DNA of 64,000 nt from Aldrovandia affinis (lineage: Eukaryota; Chordata; Actinopteri; Notacanthiformes; Halosauridae), in contig JAINUG010000011.1 in assembly GCA_029706075.1 (NCBI GenBank), forward strand, positions 4,659,501 through 4,723,500. Direction: 5' to 3'. Below the pieces are notes generated by a model, which worked only from the letters and a program-made list of their open reading frames with translations, did no database searches and was not told the DNA's origin. Position 1 is the first letter of the stretch; every line of letters begins with the position of its first letter. This document shows positions 1 through 12,215 of the stretch, piece after piece. The position numbers and the translations under genes were made by a program.

Positions 1-255
1 ATGGGCCACACTGGGGCGCCCGCTTCCCCATTGTGCCAGAGTTGGCTCTGCCCCAGGATTGGCTGTCTGCCCCAGGGAGGGGGGAGGGAAGCCAACAGGA
101 CGTTCGCTCTGTAGGAGTGGCTCTGTAGTACCAGGTTGTGATGGACGGCCTGGTGATTGACGTCTCGGAGGAGACGTTACTTCGCCTTCGTCACTACCGG
201 TCGCAGGGCTACAGCAGCGAACTCGCATTGCAAGGTGGGGATTGCAAGGGGACTA
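1..255 (+). repeat. tRNA-derived SINE (family A), cut by the window start
   Basis: The block with CCCCAGGGAGG, GTCTCGGAGGAGACG and TTCGTCACTACCGGTCGCAG aligns along its length with the copies near 3.3, 28.2 and 35.7 kb. The tRNA-like head lies off the window. The short open frame inside is not a gene. Confidence 0.75.
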
Positions 256-810
256 TTACTATGACTCTTGTTGAGTGGGGGAGGGGACATGAGAAGAAAT
301 TGATTGCACACAGCTATCTTCATAATCATGTGACATCATTCGAGTCTGTTCCCTCTCCTACAGCTGTTAGAATATTTTACTCCATAACTGCTTATTTCAT
401 GAAAACAGTCACAAAATGAAGTAAATAATATGTTTCCCATTTATGCATGTAGCCTCTTCCCACATGTGACCTGTTTGAAAGTCTACCAGTTGGATGAGGT
501 GGTTGGAAGGCCTACCGGCCATGCCTCTCTTTTCCCACTCTCCTTCCTCCATCCCCTCTTCCTGATTGGAATCTGAATAGCCCTGGGAGCACTCACAACC
601 CCCCCCCACACACACATATTCTGAATGGTCTCTTCCTTCTCATTTTCTGTGAGGTAATCGCAGGTTTTCAGCACTTAAAAGTTCAGAAAAACTCAATTAA
701 TTCAGGGTGAAATCAAAGGGCAGCCAGAGGTGTAACACACAAATTAAGTTCGATTTTTTCTTGTTGCTTTTTGTTTTGCCTCAACTTTATCCTATTTTCC
801 CTCCACGCAG

Positions 811-911
811 CTAAGGTAATCATCCTGTTGAACAATGGAGTGGCAGAAATGAGTGCCATTAAGCCGTACGCCATGACACCTCCAGCCTCCGGGGCTGCCC
901 TAGTTGTGTAA
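811..911 (+). CDS. Possible terminal coding exon of an unidentified gene
   Basis: A good acceptor (pyrimidine tract then CCACGCAG) precedes an open frame ending in TAA at 909-911. The peptide is KVIILLNNGVAEMSAIKPY then AMTPPASGAALVV. AATAAA signals follow at about 1425 and 1886; the second has a GT-rich stretch downstream. I do not recognise the peptide. No earlier exon can be seen, because the window starts too close. It could equally be chance: the opposite strand is also open here. If real, the gene is on the plus strand to the left of tmem167a. Confidence 0.28.
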
Positions 912-3270
912 GAGATTGTGCAGTTGAGACACATGGACTGAAGCCCTGTGGTCACGCTTGGCCTCTTACCCATCTGTGTGAGCTGTCCTTTCTTGTGTGA
1001 CCTCTGACCCCTCTTCACAGGGGAGAGCCGGGGGTGTTTATTTGTCTTGGGGAGTGAGGTCAGCATCTACACAACCAGTTGGAACGAATAATTATAATTA
1101 TAATTATTATAATAATAACAATGAGTGTTTTCTGGGGCTTTTTTTGCCTGCCAATGATTTTGTCACTAGTTTATAGCAGATACAAAGATCAGCCAACACT
1201 CTGTGGGCTTGCTCCGCTGCGATGTCACGTCGGACGACCCTACGTCTGGCCGGGGGTCAAGCTTTTGAGGAATGTGCAATATGCATGAAACCCCCAAACC
1301 CGACTCTCCTGGGGTCAGTAAAGAGAGTCCCAGAGACCACAGATGCACAGCTCGACTGAAACGAGGCCTCGCCCAAAACACAACAGCATGGGCCGTGGTT
1401 ATGTTCTGAATATATCTCAAAATGAATAAAAAATTGTTTTCAAAAACATTTCAAACAACAAAAAAACACAACTACAACTACAAACAACTCTTCCTTGAGT
1501 AACGATCTCATAATAAGGATCACTGCAGGACAACCATGGATGGTTCAGAAAAATTAAATCGCATAAAAACTCACAGATTGCGTTGCCACTTTCACAGCTA
1601 AACTGTGAACCACATTTTCCCAAACAGCAATAGTGTTGTGACACTAATAATTAAAAATGTGGACGGACTGGATAGATTGGGAACATTGTAACACCGCGCT
1701 GTTTTCCCCCTTCATCGCCACATTTAATCCCACCAAGAGGCCATGAACTCAAATTTCCAAAACTCCAGCTTGTTTATGACGCACCCTGATCCACAGACTA
1801 AAGCTGTGATTGGCTTAGCTGAATCATGTGTCACCACAAAACCAAAATCCCTGTTAATATGAAGATACATTAATATTTCATCTTGAATAAAGCCCACCAG
1901 AAGAAAATCATATTCTTATGTGTGCTCTTAACTCTTGTTATGGAGATCTCATACTCTGTGTTCCTTCCTGGTCTGGCAACGCACTTTCTGGCTATTGATA
2001 TTCTTCCTGTGGTAGAATAAGTATGAGCACGTATGCAAGTGGGGAGTCACCCTTCAAAGCCTTCATCTTTTGGCTTTCTTCTTCCTCTTTACTTGATATT
2101 AAATCGCTCATACCTCCTGCAGTGTTTCTCAGGGATATGTTTACAAAGGTGGTCTCTTGGACATAGTCCTTGGTTAACATACGCAAAGTAACATTCGAAA
2201 CACAAGTGAGATCACAAGCAATTATGTCAACCAAAGGCCAAATAATATTAGTCAGCAATTGAAAGGTCACAATAATGTTCTTTGGTCTTTGAAACTCCTC
2301 TATATTACAAGTCCCAGTAGGATAAAAACCCTGTCTTTGCCACACAGAGCGCAGTATTGTTCTCCCATACCAGACCGATCCTTGAACACTTTTCTATTGG
2401 TTCCAGGCAGCGCCACGCCCTGATCAATGAGCGCTCCAGACAGAGCCGAACGGAGTTGTTAAAACAAGCCCACGGATACGCGGTGACTCATTGGCACCCC
2501 TGTGCCGTGCTCGGAAAAGGACAGCGTTACCCCACAGAGTCGGTGCCAAACACAGCAAACCTTGTCAGCTCAGCATCTGCTTTATTGTGCAGTTTGGCCA
2601 CGTTGCACAACAGAAGGGGCGATGCTGTCACATCTCCTGTTTTCAATTTGGGGAGGATAAGTATCCCCACAGAGCCCGCTCTGACGCCCTCAACGTTTTC
2701 TCTTGTGTACATCAGCCCCTCACCCTCACTTTTTTCCGGATAGGTTCTCCGCAGGGTAAAATAAATGAAGTTAATTTATGTACTCGCTCATTATGGACAC
2801 AGCTGATCAATGTGCAGGATGAGCAATTTCTAACAATTAAAACCCCTGAGTGTGGACAAAACTTGGATGTGCACCAGAATGACATAGGTTCAGTTCGTTT
2901 CTAGGAGATGAGTCACAGAACAAATCCAAATTGATATATCTGCTTATGAGTAACTCTCATTACTCTCAGCTAAATAATTATACCTGTCTCTTAAAACATG
3001 TTCTATCGTTATTCTGAACTATTCTTTTTGTTAACATTATCTCACGTGCCTATTTATTTTGATAAATGTAATTAAAGTTAATGCTTAATATTTTTTTTAT
3101 TGGTAGGCTATGGCAAAATGATATATGTAATGGAATGTTAAACTCTTGTGTATTACTTCCTCTATTTTACATATTTATAAACATAAGCCCTGTCATTAGA
3201 TTTTTTGTCGAGTCTGCACTTTCCCCTGCCATTTTGGTATGACAATGGTGCAAAGCGTATTCTTGTGTTG
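912..3270. other. No gene recognised apart from possible UTR
   Basis: If the 811-911 exon is real, 912 to about 1450 or 1910 would be its 3' UTR. I see no other convincing splice-bounded frame or repeat. Open frames near 2.4-2.9 kb have no recognisable protein content. Confidence 0.5.
1086..1121. repeat. AAT/ATT-rich simple repeat
   Basis: A run of TAATTATAATTATAATTATT and similar units, low complexity. Confidence 0.85.
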
Positions 3271-3605
3271 GGGGGCCCCAGCACAACGGTAAAGGCACTT
3301 GCCTGGAGTGCAGGTTGTCAACTGCAGCCGGAGTTTGATCCCCAGCTGCGTAAGCCCAGCTCTGGCCGGGAGTCCCGTTCAGGAGCGCCAATCGGCTGTC
3401 CGCCCCAGACCAGGGAAGCTGGCATGAGCTCGTCGCGTATAAGAGTAGGTCTGTGTGTACTGGAGTTACGGTCGACAGCTTAGCGGGTTCCATCTCGGAG
3501 GAGGCGGTTCATCACCTTTGTCACTGCCAGTCCCAGAGCTGTGGCGGTGAGCTCATTGTACGAGGGGGACTAAGTTGGGAGGAAAATGGGAAAAAATCTG
3601 AAACC
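3271..3605 (+). repeat. tRNA-derived SINE (family A), near full length
   Basis: The head GGCCCCAGCACAACGGTAAA and the B-box-like GTTTGATCCCC mark a tRNA-derived promoter. A body with CTCGGAGGAGGCGG and CACTGCCAG follows, then an A-rich tail. It is the best-preserved plus-strand copy of the family and can serve as its reference. Confidence 0.8.
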
Positions 3606-4440
3606 AATTTTTTTCAAAATAAATAGCTTGTGTTGCTGTGTTCCTTTTTGCTCTGATTCCAAGCAAAAACAACCATATCTCAGGTTTCACAACTTCCCAG
3701 AAGACAGACAGCTAAGTAATTAGTGGATTCGGGCAGTTAGGTGAGTAGGGCGATGAATTCAAGATTGGGAAGGGTACACATGTGTGCAGTGTTCATTTTC
3801 TCAAAGATTATATCTGTCATCTGGTGTTAATTTCAGGCCCAAGCATTTCAGACAAGCATTAGGAACCAAAGAAATAAGGAACTGGCAGTATCTTTCTGTA
3901 CTGGACATCAAGTTTGCTTGGCTCCTTCATTCTACTTCATGGACTGGTGACATCTAGCCTTTCCTACCACTTGCCTGTCTACAACATTTAAAACTACACA
4001 AAAACAAACATACATGAATGCACGAAGATGCAGAAACACATTTCTGGTTGGATTGTTCTTTAATGATAAAAATCAATGCAGTTACACAAAACTGTGTAGC
4101 TAACTATATCAGCAATCTACACCAATTCAGAAATGAATGTGACACACTTTTCGCAAATTGCACAGTGGGTTTGCTTACTTGCCAGTAGCATTAAGCTGAG
4201 CTAGCTTGCTGTAGCAGTAACGTTAAACTGAGCTAGCTACTGCAGTAGGCTAGTATGTGCCTCACGGTAGGCCTGTAAAATTAAAATGTTAACTGTAGTT
4301 ACAGAATGGTCGAAAGTTAATTGATAAATAAACCTTTTGTCATTTCAGCTTCACTTGGTGTATTACCTGGGGCCAGTGTTAGACTGAGTACAGACTAATG
4401 GGGAATATAACCAATAAATACAAATGTATATGCTTATTGT

Positions 4441-4608
4441 ACTCCCAAGGTTTCTCCCTACCAAGGGAGTTTTTCCTTGCCACTGTTGCCGTTAGGCTTG
4501 CTTTTGGGGGGGTCTAGGCCTGGGTTCCCCCTCTGTTAAGCGTTTTGTGACAATTCTATTGTGAAAAGCGCTATACAAATAAACTTGATTTGATTTGATT
4601 TAAAGGGG
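4441..4608 (+). repeat. 3' tail of a dispersed fish retroelement
   Basis: The text CCAAGGGAGTTTTTCCTTGC, then AAGCGCTATACAAATAAACT and a (TTGAT)n terminus, matches a tail I know from many teleost genomes. The 5' body is missing. Confidence 0.7.
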
Positions 4609-4767
4609 GGAAGATGTGTTTAGTGTGTCCTGGTTACATCGGTATAGAGCACTACACCAGAGCACCATACCCGAGTCATCTGAGTACAGAGGACTATACC
4701 TGAGGTACCTGCTACTTAAAAGGATGGATAGGTAACTGAGTAGTGAGTCAATTCATAAAAGAGGGAT

Positions 4768-4810
4768 GTTCACACATACACACGCACACGCACACACATA
4801 CACACACAAA
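4768..4810. repeat. (CA)n imperfect microsatellite
   Basis: CACACATACACACGCACACG and related units; imperfect. Confidence 0.8.
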
Positions 4811-6090
4811 CTGAGCTAATCCACAGCGATCCCCTTTGTGGATGCTTTTTTCTTGCAACATAAAGTCATTAAAGCTGAACTCTTTGAAACAAAGAGCATT
4901 CATGGGCATTTGGACAGGAGCCCCACTCCTGGCCCAGAGAGTCAAACATGAGAGACCACTTATGGTCAACACGATGCGCGGTCCAAACTGCAGGGCGGCG
5001 CTGCCAGTAACCTGCTGCCAGATACTGTGGCAGGCCCAGTGCCTGATCTCTGTTATTGGTGAATTAAAGACACTAAATCTGTTTAATGCATGATATAAAT
5101 CACACTGGTGTTTGTGAATGTGGGAAGCCATGGCTGCTAATACACACTGATACCAGGAGAGGACAGAGAACACTGCACATAGTAAATTAATGGATATGTG
5201 AAATAAATCTATTACCAACAATGTAACTGTATTTTAACTCTGAGATCCCATTTTTACAGTATTTTTTTAATTTTTTACTAGCGGCCTTTTGACAGATATA
5301 AAAATGATATCCTTTACTCCAGTTGTCAGCCAGTGTAAGCGTATAAACTCTGATGTATGCTTTTTATATACAGCCAGACATATCATCTCTCCTAGAATTA
5401 AATCCCTTTGATATGAGGTGCAACATATTTCTGGCTAGCCTCCTTTCTAGTAAAGAGGCTGTGACATGAGGAACAAGGTCTGAATGCAAAAAAAGGAGAA
5501 CTGTTGAGTATGATTTATGATTTATGGTGGATTCATACTATGGTAGCGGATTAAGATCCACACAGCAACACATAAGATAATATGTTACTCAGTACAGCGT
5601 ACTGCTCTGAATATATGGCTGCATGTCTGGTTTTTCTCAGTGCAGGGACATTTTCATATAGTTTTGAAATAAAGCATAGACCTCCATGGAATTACACTGC
5701 TCTGCTACCATAACCGAGGCACATTGCATACTGGGAAATACATTGAGCTTACACCCCCCTCCTGCCCATATCCAAATAGGAAACACATAGATACAGCCCA
5801 AAGCAAGGACAGGAACGGAATGCAAACTCGTTGCCTCATCACTCTATCCAATCAGAGAGCCCGTGAGGGGCAGCGTCACCCCCTCAGAGAAACGAAGAGT
5901 CTCTCCATCATGTACGTGTGTCTCTGTGGTGGAGCCGTGGAGGGTCACAAGGACAGGGCATGTCCATATGGGACGTCTCCCCCGCCCTCTCCCACTGCAG
6001 GACTGTGCGCTGACAGGGCAGGCCCCAATCTAGATACTCCCCCAAATGGTGTTCCTGCAGTATAGCATCTCTGTCAGCTTATAAATTCTC
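4811..6090. other. No gene or repeat recognised
   Basis: Open frames of up to 157 codons on the minus strand here run into the CA tract and show no domain. Composition is ordinary non-coding. Confidence 0.5.
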
Positions 6091-6092
6091 CA

Positions 6093-6172
6093 TTTCATTT
6101 ATTTATTTATTTTATTTATCCAGGTAGGTCAACTGAGAGCTAATTTCTCATTTGCAGTGACGACCTGGGGAA
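6093..6172 (+). repeat. Fragment of a fish SINE/LINE tail
   Basis: TTTATTTATCCAGGTAGGTC followed by AATTTCTCATTTGCAGTGAC and GACCTGG matches a common teleost repeat segment (TTTATTTAACCAGG...CAATGACGACCTGG). It is truncated on both sides. Confidence 0.65.
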
Positions 6173-7469
6173 TCGTTGTGGGAGCGGGATGCCAGGGTTT
6201 GTGTAGTCAATCAGACGTAGGGGTTGATGAGGTGTCCAGATGTAGAGAGCCAGTTAGTTTTTTGGGAACATTGCGTTTGTATTGGGAAGTGTCACATATG
6301 GCATGTGTTGCGCTGCGGAATGATGTTCTGGAGCAGTCTATGGTTCCCATATTCAAATGTTTCAGAGTGGCCTCGTTAGGAATACATACTTTCACGCCTG
6401 TACATCCATGTGCTGCCATGGTCGTCATAATAATAAGCCATGTTAGTTGTGTAGACTTGGCCTGTCTGCTAGCATTGTGTCAAGCGTCACTTAAACAGGT
6501 CTGATTAGGCAGATGGTATCAGTTAAGTTCTCATTTTATGCTGTTGCGGTATTCTTCACTGAGTAGGCCATCGCACAGTATTGCACATCAACCTAAAGCA
6601 CTAGTCCCTGTGCAGTGAAGCATTTTCATAATTTTCTGTTGTGTCGCCCCAGAAGGGAAGGTTTCAGTCAGCTGATTCATCGTGCAATAGCGACTCCTCT
6701 GGTCAATCGGTCGCCTGTGGGGTGGTCACCTTGCAGCTTGCTTGCGGTCAGTTTGCGGTCTACTGGCGGTCAGCTGGGCCTGAAGTGCAGCCCTCCAGCA
6801 CAATGGGTACGCAGCTCAGTTGGTGGACCGCAGAGTGGATAGCTGCTGGATGCACATGCCAATGTGTGCGCAACTGAATCGACAGACAATGTTACAGTAA
6901 TGGCACGAGGCTAAATTGCAAGTATGACTGGGCGTTCCAAACTGGAGAGAAGAGAAAGACATAGAGGATAAAAACAAACAACCACCCCCAAAAAAACCCT
7001 CCCAAAAAACCCACAGTTGACACTGACGTCAGTTGATGGGGAAATTGAAACCCAATAGACATTTGTGGGTTTTGCTTAGCTGTGGAACAATGTTTATTTT
7101 GCTGGCACTCCTACCCATGCTTTTCTGTCATTAAACTCAGATGAATGACATTATAAAGTCATGAAGCATCACAGTAATTTAGCTTCAGCATTATCCTTGT
7201 TTCATAAATTAGTTGAATGTCATCAGTTTAAACATGCTGAATACAAACTGCACTGTGAGAAGATACCTCCCTCGTTACAAGTTCTCACAGGCTATAGCAG
7301 TGAAATATGGTTTTAGTGATAGGCAGTATGCATTCATATGTACGTTGTTTACAATGTTAAGCATGGAAGAATGTATTAAGAAAATACGATCCAGATTGTA
7401 TACCATATATTGTTATGGTTTATTGTGAGAAAACCAAGGATTTAATGTATATTGGGTCCTTGAGATATG

Positions 7470-7652
7470 AATGAATGAAAGAACATTGGATTTATATAGC
7501 ATTTTTTCCAAGGAACTCAAAGCGCTTTACAATGATTGGGGAAACTCACCTCAACCACCTGGGTGAACGCGACAGCAGCCATAGTGCGCCAGTACAAGCT
7601 CACTACACATCAGATACACAGTGGAGAGGCGAGGGGGGAATGAATGAATTCC
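7470..7652 (-). repeat. Dispersed retroelement 3' part, flanked by GAATGAAT
   Basis: TTTATATAGCATTTTTTCC, AACTCAAAGCGCTTTACAAT, ACCTCAACCACCTGGGTGA and GCAGCCATAGTGCGCCAG are in the order seen in a widespread teleost element, read here in antisense. Related pieces occur at 34.1 kb and 62.3-62.6 kb in the other orientation. GAATGAATGAA-like sequence borders both sides. Confidence 0.7.
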
Positions 7653-7663
7653 ATGTATGTATA

Positions 7664-7830
7664 TACACTACCAGTCAAAAGTTTTAGAACACCCCCATTT
7701 TCCAGTTGTTACTGAATTTTAAGCAATTCAAGTCCCGTGAATAACCTGAAATGGTACAAAGGTAAGCGGTAAACTGACAGAGGTTAAAAAAAAAAAAGTT
7801 TCGGTTACCAAAAACTGAAAAATTATATAT
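7664..7830. mobile_element. Tc1-like terminal fragment
   Basis: TACACTACCAGTCAAAAGTT followed by TTAGAACACCCCCATTTTCC is a terminal inverted repeat known from fish and frog Tc1-like elements. Only one end is seen and no transposase remains. Confidence 0.65.
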
Positions 7831-9545
7831 TTACACGTCTATCTGAAAATATAGGTAAACACACATAAGGGAATTCACTGTGACATTTTAATGGAAATGA
7901 AACTATTGTCATCTTGGTTTTTGCTCAGCATTGATAGGTGAATGGAAGTATATACGTGCATTATGCATTTAGTATTGATATTGATATAATTTCTTAGTCT
8001 CCTTCGACAACTGTGTTGAATAATATGTTTCCTTGTTGAATAATGAATAAGTATCTCCATCCTTTAAATTATTATTTATTCACTTGGTGGATGCCCTAAA
8101 CCATAATCATTTAAATATCACAGCTTAAATTGAATATATTATCACATATCACATTATCCAGCCCTATATTTACTGAAGGAACTCATATTGAGTACAGCTC
8201 AATGGTACAGCAGAAATATGGCCTGCAACTTAACTGCTTAACTGCTAATTTGCACTGTATAATTTCATGATATGTACTTAGAAACACACTTGCTAAAATG
8301 TACATCACAATTGCCTTTAAGATAATTGGCTAGGAATTGTGTGTTAGCTTCTTGTACATCATTGCAGCCAAGAAAAGAATCCTGTGAGGAACAAGTTGAA
8401 TATCTATTATTTGGTTTGCACAGTTTACCAATTAGCATGGTTTACCTTCTCTCTGGCAGTACATTCTCTCACTAATACTGTAAACAACCTCCACCTGCAA
8501 CACTGAAGCAGGTCTTTGGAAGATCAGATAAGGTAGCATTTGGCAGAGATGCATCTTGCAGATTTATAGATTTCTATATAAATTTGAGGAATAAGATCAA
8601 TGTTGTGCCCGCCTTTCTTGCACTCCTGTGTCGTTCAGGTTCTGCACGTAAAATTAAATATTTCCGCTTCTTAAGGTCACAGTTTACACCAAGTGTTCCA
8701 AATTCAGAATTCCCCCATTAGCCAGGGAGGAGAGGGGTGAGGTCTGCATGATACTCAAATCTCACACCACCTCCACCCCCACCTACACAGGGGCTGCCAT
8801 TCCTGCCACACCCTCAGTCCAGTCCTGGCAATTAAAGGGAGATCACACACATAGAGGACATTTGGCAGGTTTCTGCTTCTTCAGTCATGCATGGAAAATC
8901 ATCATCAGCCTTGAAACTCAGTTATTAGTTCAAAAACTAGGGCTGTCGTGGAAAAAAAGAAGACATTATTACTTAATTGAAATTAATTTGATACTTTCAG
9001 TAAAAAAAAAGTAAATAAAGTATTGAAGAGGGGAATTGTTCGATTTTTTATTTGAACCATCCCAAATATGGTGAACCGAATCAGACCCCTATTGCCACAT
9101 GTTTGTGACTGTGCCGTTGTCCCAGGCTCTGCAGTGGTAGAAACCATCTCCCCCGTGGTGGTGAAGTGGCACTGACGGGCACTGACACAGCACTCCTGTG
9201 TGGAAATCCGAGACTCCCGTCTCTTTTTCTAAAGGGGGTGAGATGCTCTCCTTCAGCCTGAGACCTGGACTTTAAAAGAAGCCGCTGATGTGTTGTGCTC
9301 ACAGTTGACACTGTTCCTATGGAAGTCTCGGGCAAATGAGGTGGGAAAGCAAATCTGTTTCTTCCAGCCGCACTCCAGCAATTCACGCTTGGCCCTCAGC
9401 CTGCTGGACTCGGCCCTCCATCTCAAGTGCCTGCGTGGAGACAATTCTGTGCCTTGGAAACGTGACAGAAACTTCCAGGAACAGCAGTGGGAGAGTTCCC
9501 AGCTTAGTTTGGAGTATCTGCTCAACCTTAGCAGGCGGAGACTAA
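7831..9545. other. No gene recognised
   Basis: AT-rich to 8.7 kb. A short stretch near 8938 (ACTAGGGCTGTCGTGG) resembles the end of a hAT-type element, but no partner end was found. The 9.1-9.54 kb part is GC-richer and open in several frames without recognisable protein. Confidence 0.45.
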
Positions 9546-9547
9546 GG

Positions 9548-9795
9548 GGGGATTGAGGTTTATAAATTCATAAAAGGGATTAACAAAGTGAACTACCAAA
9601 CTACCGCACCCATATCAGGAAGTATTTTTTTTACAAAGAGAGATGTCAATCTTGCCAGGTCAGGTAGTGGAAGCAGAAAAACTTTGGGGGCATTCAAGTT
9701 TGATGCAGTACTGGATATTCTCTGTCGGTAAATGACAAGCCTAGATGGTCCGAACAGCCTTTTCTCATCATTATGTATGCTTATGTACTTATAGA
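9548..9795 (+). mobile_element. CR1/L2-like LINE, 3' end of ORF2 and tail
   Basis: The frame reads EVYKFIKGINKVNYQTTAP then SGRKTLGAFKFDAVLDIL, the C-terminal pattern of CR1-like reverse-transcriptase proteins. TTTTCTCATCATTATGTATG then closes the element. The same tail ends the LINE piece at 36.4-37.5 kb, so both belong to one family. It is strongly 5'-truncated. Confidence 0.72.
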
Positions 9796-10186
9796 TATCA
9801 AAACCCAAAGAGCACAATGTAACATATAAAATGAATTATTACGTATGGTATGTCATTTTTACACCGCACATACTGACTGCTGCAGTACTGTAGCGGGACA
9901 TATGACAGACCCGCAGACAGGTAGAGAAGCAGCCCTGTCATGTTCAACATGGAGGTGTTGCCCTGATAATACCTCAGTAACCTATTGCATTCCTTTAATA
10001 TGTGTTCTGTCTGTCAATCTGTCATACCTGAGGGAAAGGTTACTGTTGCAGCTGTAACAATGTGATAAACATGTATATATGCTTGCTAATGGTGGCTATC
10101 ACTTTCTATTCTATTCTACTTTGGCTCCAGTGTGCTTGGCTTAAGATGCATTAAAGTGCATGGCTGGGGCTGCTGGGAGGCTCATT

Positions 10187-10426
10187 CTGTTAAGGCACTG
10201 TTCTCGTCTGTGGATCAGCCCCATGGTCTGCATCCTGTTAAGGCACTGTTCTAGTGTGTGGATGAGCCCCACGGTCTGCATCCTGTTAAGGCACTGTTCC
10301 CATGTGTGGATGAGCTCTACATTCTGTATCCTGTTAAGGCACTGTTCTCGTCTGTGGATGAGCCCCAAGGTCTGCGTCCTGTTAAAGCACTGTTCTAGTG
10401 TGCGGATGAGTCCCCTGGTCTGGTAT
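10187..10426. repeat. 48-bp minisatellite, five units
   Basis: Units start with CTGTTAAGGCACTGTTC at 10187, 10235, 10283, 10331 and 10379, each exactly 48 bp apart. They differ by scattered substitutions only. Because 48 is a multiple of three, both strands stay open and give 16-residue repeats, which explains the two long frames here. No splice or start context supports a gene. Confidence 0.95.
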
Positions 10427-12050
10427 CTAATCTAGAGCATGTCAGTGGCACATGATGTGTTTTCCCCAGACTTATGTCTCTGCAAGCTTAATTTGTGAAC
10501 TGCAGTGTGAAAAGAAGTAGAGGCTGACATCATGTGGTTCGGAAGAGCAGCAAAGGTTGCAGCGCACCTTGAGAATATGATTGTACATTACAAATTGGGA
10601 GAAAGGGTGGAAAAGCATGAAAAAAAATGTAAGTGCACGGCCAACCAATAAAAATAAATAAATAAATTTAATAAAAGCGCATGGCCAAACTCCCCCTTTC
10701 TACTAACAAGTGACTTTAGAATACATCTGTAATTAACAATTTGCAGAACTCTATAGGCTGTCGGTGTGGAAAAGAAGAATACACTCTCAAGGAGTAATAG
10801 AAACTGCAGGCCCTTGTGAAGCCACAACCCAGTCATAGGTAGTGCATTGCCATGCCAACGCGATGGAACATCATGACTCTACTCCAATGACTATCGGCAA
10901 CCATATTGGATTTTTTATGCGCTTGTTAACCTGCACAAAACTAAACAGGCACAAGAGCACTTAAAGTGAAACCAGTCATTCAGTAAATGTAAGAAAAAAA
11001 AAAAGAAAATATCACAAGATGATGGTTCCTCTGTGAAGTGGATACCCCTTTTTGATGTTAAAATCTTGATTATTTCTTTGGGAATTTGTCCCAAATAAAA
11101 CTTTGATAGATTTTATGATGCAGAAAATAAGAGCTGTTGGATGTTTTTATAACTTTGGCAGTGCAGTTTATGGTTTGGCTGCCGCAGAAATCTAGAGTCT
11201 GTTGCTCACTGTCTTTGACATTCTGCGCTTCTTTCTAGAGAAAAAGACGTTTATTTTTTGGTTAGTATGGTGGTACTTTTTTTTACAAGCACAACCTGAG
11301 AAAAGGATGACAGAGGAGTTTTCTTGTGAAAACACACATCTTGAAGCAAATGATCAGTTGAGGTCAATCACTGCATTCAATTGGAGAACTTTTAAGGGCC
11401 TAGATCTCTCAGGTTGTACACCGTGAAGCCTGAAGCAGTTCTCCATGTGTGTCGACAAAGCAGAAAGAACTGTTCACCCTATGAGTTCATGTACTGAATA
11501 AAGACAAGCAAAAGGCCACAAAACCTTGATGGTCTGACACAGTATTGGTTTTGTCTAAGCATCTGACAACTGCCTGTGCCACATATGCAAACATAATTTC
11601 CATTAAGTAATCTGGGTTGATATCAAGGGTTAGACACTCCAGGTAAAAGAGGAGGCTTCAAATATCCTCAAGCTATTCACAACGTGTGTCAAGTTTATTA
11701 CAGAGACTCATAAATCTTAACTCTACAAGTTTAAAGAATCTGCAGTTGCATCTACACTATAACAAGCGACAAGAGCAAGCATGAGCCAGTTGTGAGTGGA
11801 ATATCTTGCGCTACACTGAACACACATTTGATGGCACTCAATGTGTAAATAATTCGATTTTAGTTTTATCAACTATCACTTAAAAATAACAAAATACAGA
11901 CCCCGATATTCTACAACTGAAATGGCACCAAGCCAATTACAGCAGGCAAAAGCTCATTGTTTCTTATGTACACTATGTATCCCCCCTTACTCCATTTATA
12001 AAAATATATATATAAAAAAAAAAAAAAGACTAACCCTTTCCTTCCCAGTG
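10427..12050. other. No gene or clear repeat recognised
   Basis: AT-rich non-coding sequence. There is a short AT run near 12003-12026. Confidence 0.5.
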
Positions 12051-12215
12051 TTACAGGTATGGTACGCAACTGCCTGCAATGATGTCTATCGTTGTATTAC
12101 TGCACTGATATCTTGCGTGAACTATGATTGTTCCTACCATGTATTTATGCACATCTTGTAAGTCGCTCTGGATAAGAGCGTCTGCGAAATGCTTAAAATG
12201 TAAATGTAAATGCAT
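12051..12215 (+). repeat. SINE-like element with the GTCGCTCTGGATAA tail
   Basis: The 3' part TGTAAGTCGCTCTGGATAAG then AGCGTCTGCGAAATG and a (TAAATG)n terminus is a conserved fish SINE tail, also present near 18.4, 37.9 and 47.1 kb. The part before it lacks a recognisable tRNA head. Confidence 0.7.

Noticed and set aside
811-911. Terminal exon of ATP6AP1L, the left neighbour of TMEM167A in human
   Set aside because: The peptide does not resemble the V-ATPase accessory protein C-terminus I know, so I left the gene unnamed.
8938-9085. hAT-type element starting ACTAGGGCTGTCG
   Set aside because: No matching opposite end or target duplication was found.
10187-10426. CRISPR-like array (regular repeats)
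   Set aside because: Units are contiguous 48-bp repeats without unique spacers, in animal DNA.
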